A DNA stretch of 64,000 bases from Enoplolaimus lenunculus (taxonomy: Eukaryota; Nematoda; Enoplea; Enoplida; Thoracostomopsidae), in contig JASANG010002124.1 of NCBI GenBank assembly GCA_030248215.1, positions 62,001 to 126,000 of the forward strand, read 5' to 3'. A program made the translations under genes and the position numbers. Positions 63,182-64,000 of this stretch are shown here, piece by piece. The notes beneath the pieces were generated by a model that was not told the origin of the DNA, did not search any database, and saw only the letters and a program-made list of their open reading frames with translations. Positions within the stretch are counted from its first letter, which is position 1. The number at the start of each line of letters is the position of its first letter.

Positions 63182-64000
63182 TCACAGTTCCTTCTTTGTT
63201 TCTCCTTCTCCACCGGCTGCTTGTGCTGCTGCGCGACGTTCACGACTAGCTTGAATAGCTCTGCTGAAATAGTAAAAATGCTAAATCAAATTCTTCGTAA
63301 AAGAAAGTCATCACGAAATTTTAAATTTAAACTCATAATAAATGCTACCATTAACACACTAATTTTTTCCTTTCCGAAAAAATTACACATTCGCAAAATA
63401 GACACGCAACCAAGCAATAACTTTTGGAAATATATAAAATTTATTGAAAAATCAACATTTACCTCAGTGCATCCCAAATGCCACCCATAAACAGGGCACA
63501 AAAAAGGTTTTCAAACGGACCAAACGGATCGTGAATATGAAAGAAAATTGCGTTCAATTTGAAATACACAAAAAATGCAACAATGGTGAAGTAAATGATT
63601 TCATGTGGATACGCCGAGAGGTACGGTGACTTCTTTTCCAGTACAAACACGATTGAAGCTAATATACACGCCTTCGTGTAACTGAAAACAAAACCAAACT
63701 TGTACCACAACGAACGATGCTATCGTTTAGCTGCTAAAACGAGTGTTTTAAACAAAAACTATCAATTTCTAGACGCAAAGCACGAAAGTACTCTATCCAG
63801 CAAAAAATTCGGACAAATACATTCGCATCCCACGGCCATAACCCACAAGAACTGCAGTGAAACAACTTTGGTAATTTGAAACAAAACATGTACAGCAATA
63901 AAACAAACCACAACTCACAAAGTAGGCCTAAGAAATTCATTGTGACCAGGAGCCCATACGCCGCGAACTAACTGCTCCACCGTCCTAACAATGCCAGCAC
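63182..64000 (-). CDS. TRIC (TMEM38) intracellular cation channel, C-terminal part
   Basis: Partial; the N-terminal exons lie beyond the right edge. Exons in coding order are 63919-64000 (open), 63463-63681 and 63182-63263 (TGA); phases fit. The visible protein reads AGIVRTVEQLVRGVWAPGHN, then RPTFYTKACILASIVFVL, a hydrophobic HEIIYFTIVAFFVYFKL and DPFGPFENLFCALFMGG, then a basic tail ending KKEL. This matches the C-terminal half of TRIC-A/B: a W.P.GxE loop, a Thr-Lys before the next helix, and DPF.P.E before the last one. TRIC trimers conduct K+ across the ER/SR membrane to balance Ca2+ release. The terminal KKEL fits a KKXX ER-retrieval signal. Confidence 0.9.

Noticed and set aside
63734-63915. 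Minus ORF reading SCGLWPWDANVF as a TRIC exon
   Set aside because: Exon 63919-64000 joins exon 63463-63681 directly in phase and restores the family pattern (RPTFYTKAC); the ORF is intronic.

Overview
The window is animal nuclear DNA, most likely from a nematode. It is AT-rich, the genes are interrupted, and introns follow GT..AG rules and range from tens of bases to several kb. Four points favour a nematode: a secreted protein built from repeated MIG-18-like fibronectin-type-I modules, a degenerin/ENaC channel, acceptor-like AG sites 9 to 17 bases before several start codons (as expected for spliced-leader trans-splicing), and short TTAGGC arrays (the usual nematode telomere hexamer) inside a dispersed element. 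The species is not determined. Introns longer than in Caenorhabditis and the heavy mobile-element load suggest a larger genome. There is no prokaryotic gene organisation.

Layout. (1) 1-4.2 kb, plus strand: the 3' part of a multi-pass membrane protein resembling gustatory-type (Gr/GUR) receptors; one exon end is tandemly triplicated. (2) 4.8-21.9 kb, minus strand: a receptor-type protein tyrosine phosphatase in at least 26 exons, with a Cys-rich start, one Ig domain, FN3 repeats, one membrane segment, a first phosphatase domain with an intact signature and a degenerate second one. (3) 22-26 kb: no gene recognised. (4) 26.0-35.7 kb, plus strand: a complete 441-residue secreted protein made of five two-exon modules, all introns in phase 1. 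(5) 39.5-44.9 kb, minus strand: a complete 185-residue Cys-rich secreted protein of unknown function in five exons. (6) 45-47.2 kb: two weak plus-strand coding candidates. (7) 51.4-58.9 kb, plus strand: a complete 612-residue DEG/ENaC channel in eight exons. (8) 62.2 kb: a candidate single exon on the minus strand. (9) 63.2-64.0 kb, minus strand: the C-terminal end of a TRIC (TMEM38) cation channel that continues beyond the window.

The gene models were built by hand from splice signals and checked by reading-phase continuity across every junction. The DEG/ENaC, Fn1-repeat and Cys-rich models close exactly from ATG to stop. The genes share no obvious pathway and are interleaved on both strands, so this is an ordinary chromosomal neighbourhood and not a cluster or operon.

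Most remaining DNA is short non-autonomous transposons. They include hAT-type elements with 8-bp target duplications, a 390-446 bp family with TA duplications (at least five full copies plus partial ones), an element carrying TTAGGC-like arrays, a roughly 1-kb element with an internal ~155-bp repeat, foldback elements, a 44-bp satellite and other tandem duplications. No transposase or reverse transcriptase gene, tRNA, rRNA or CRISPR array was seen.
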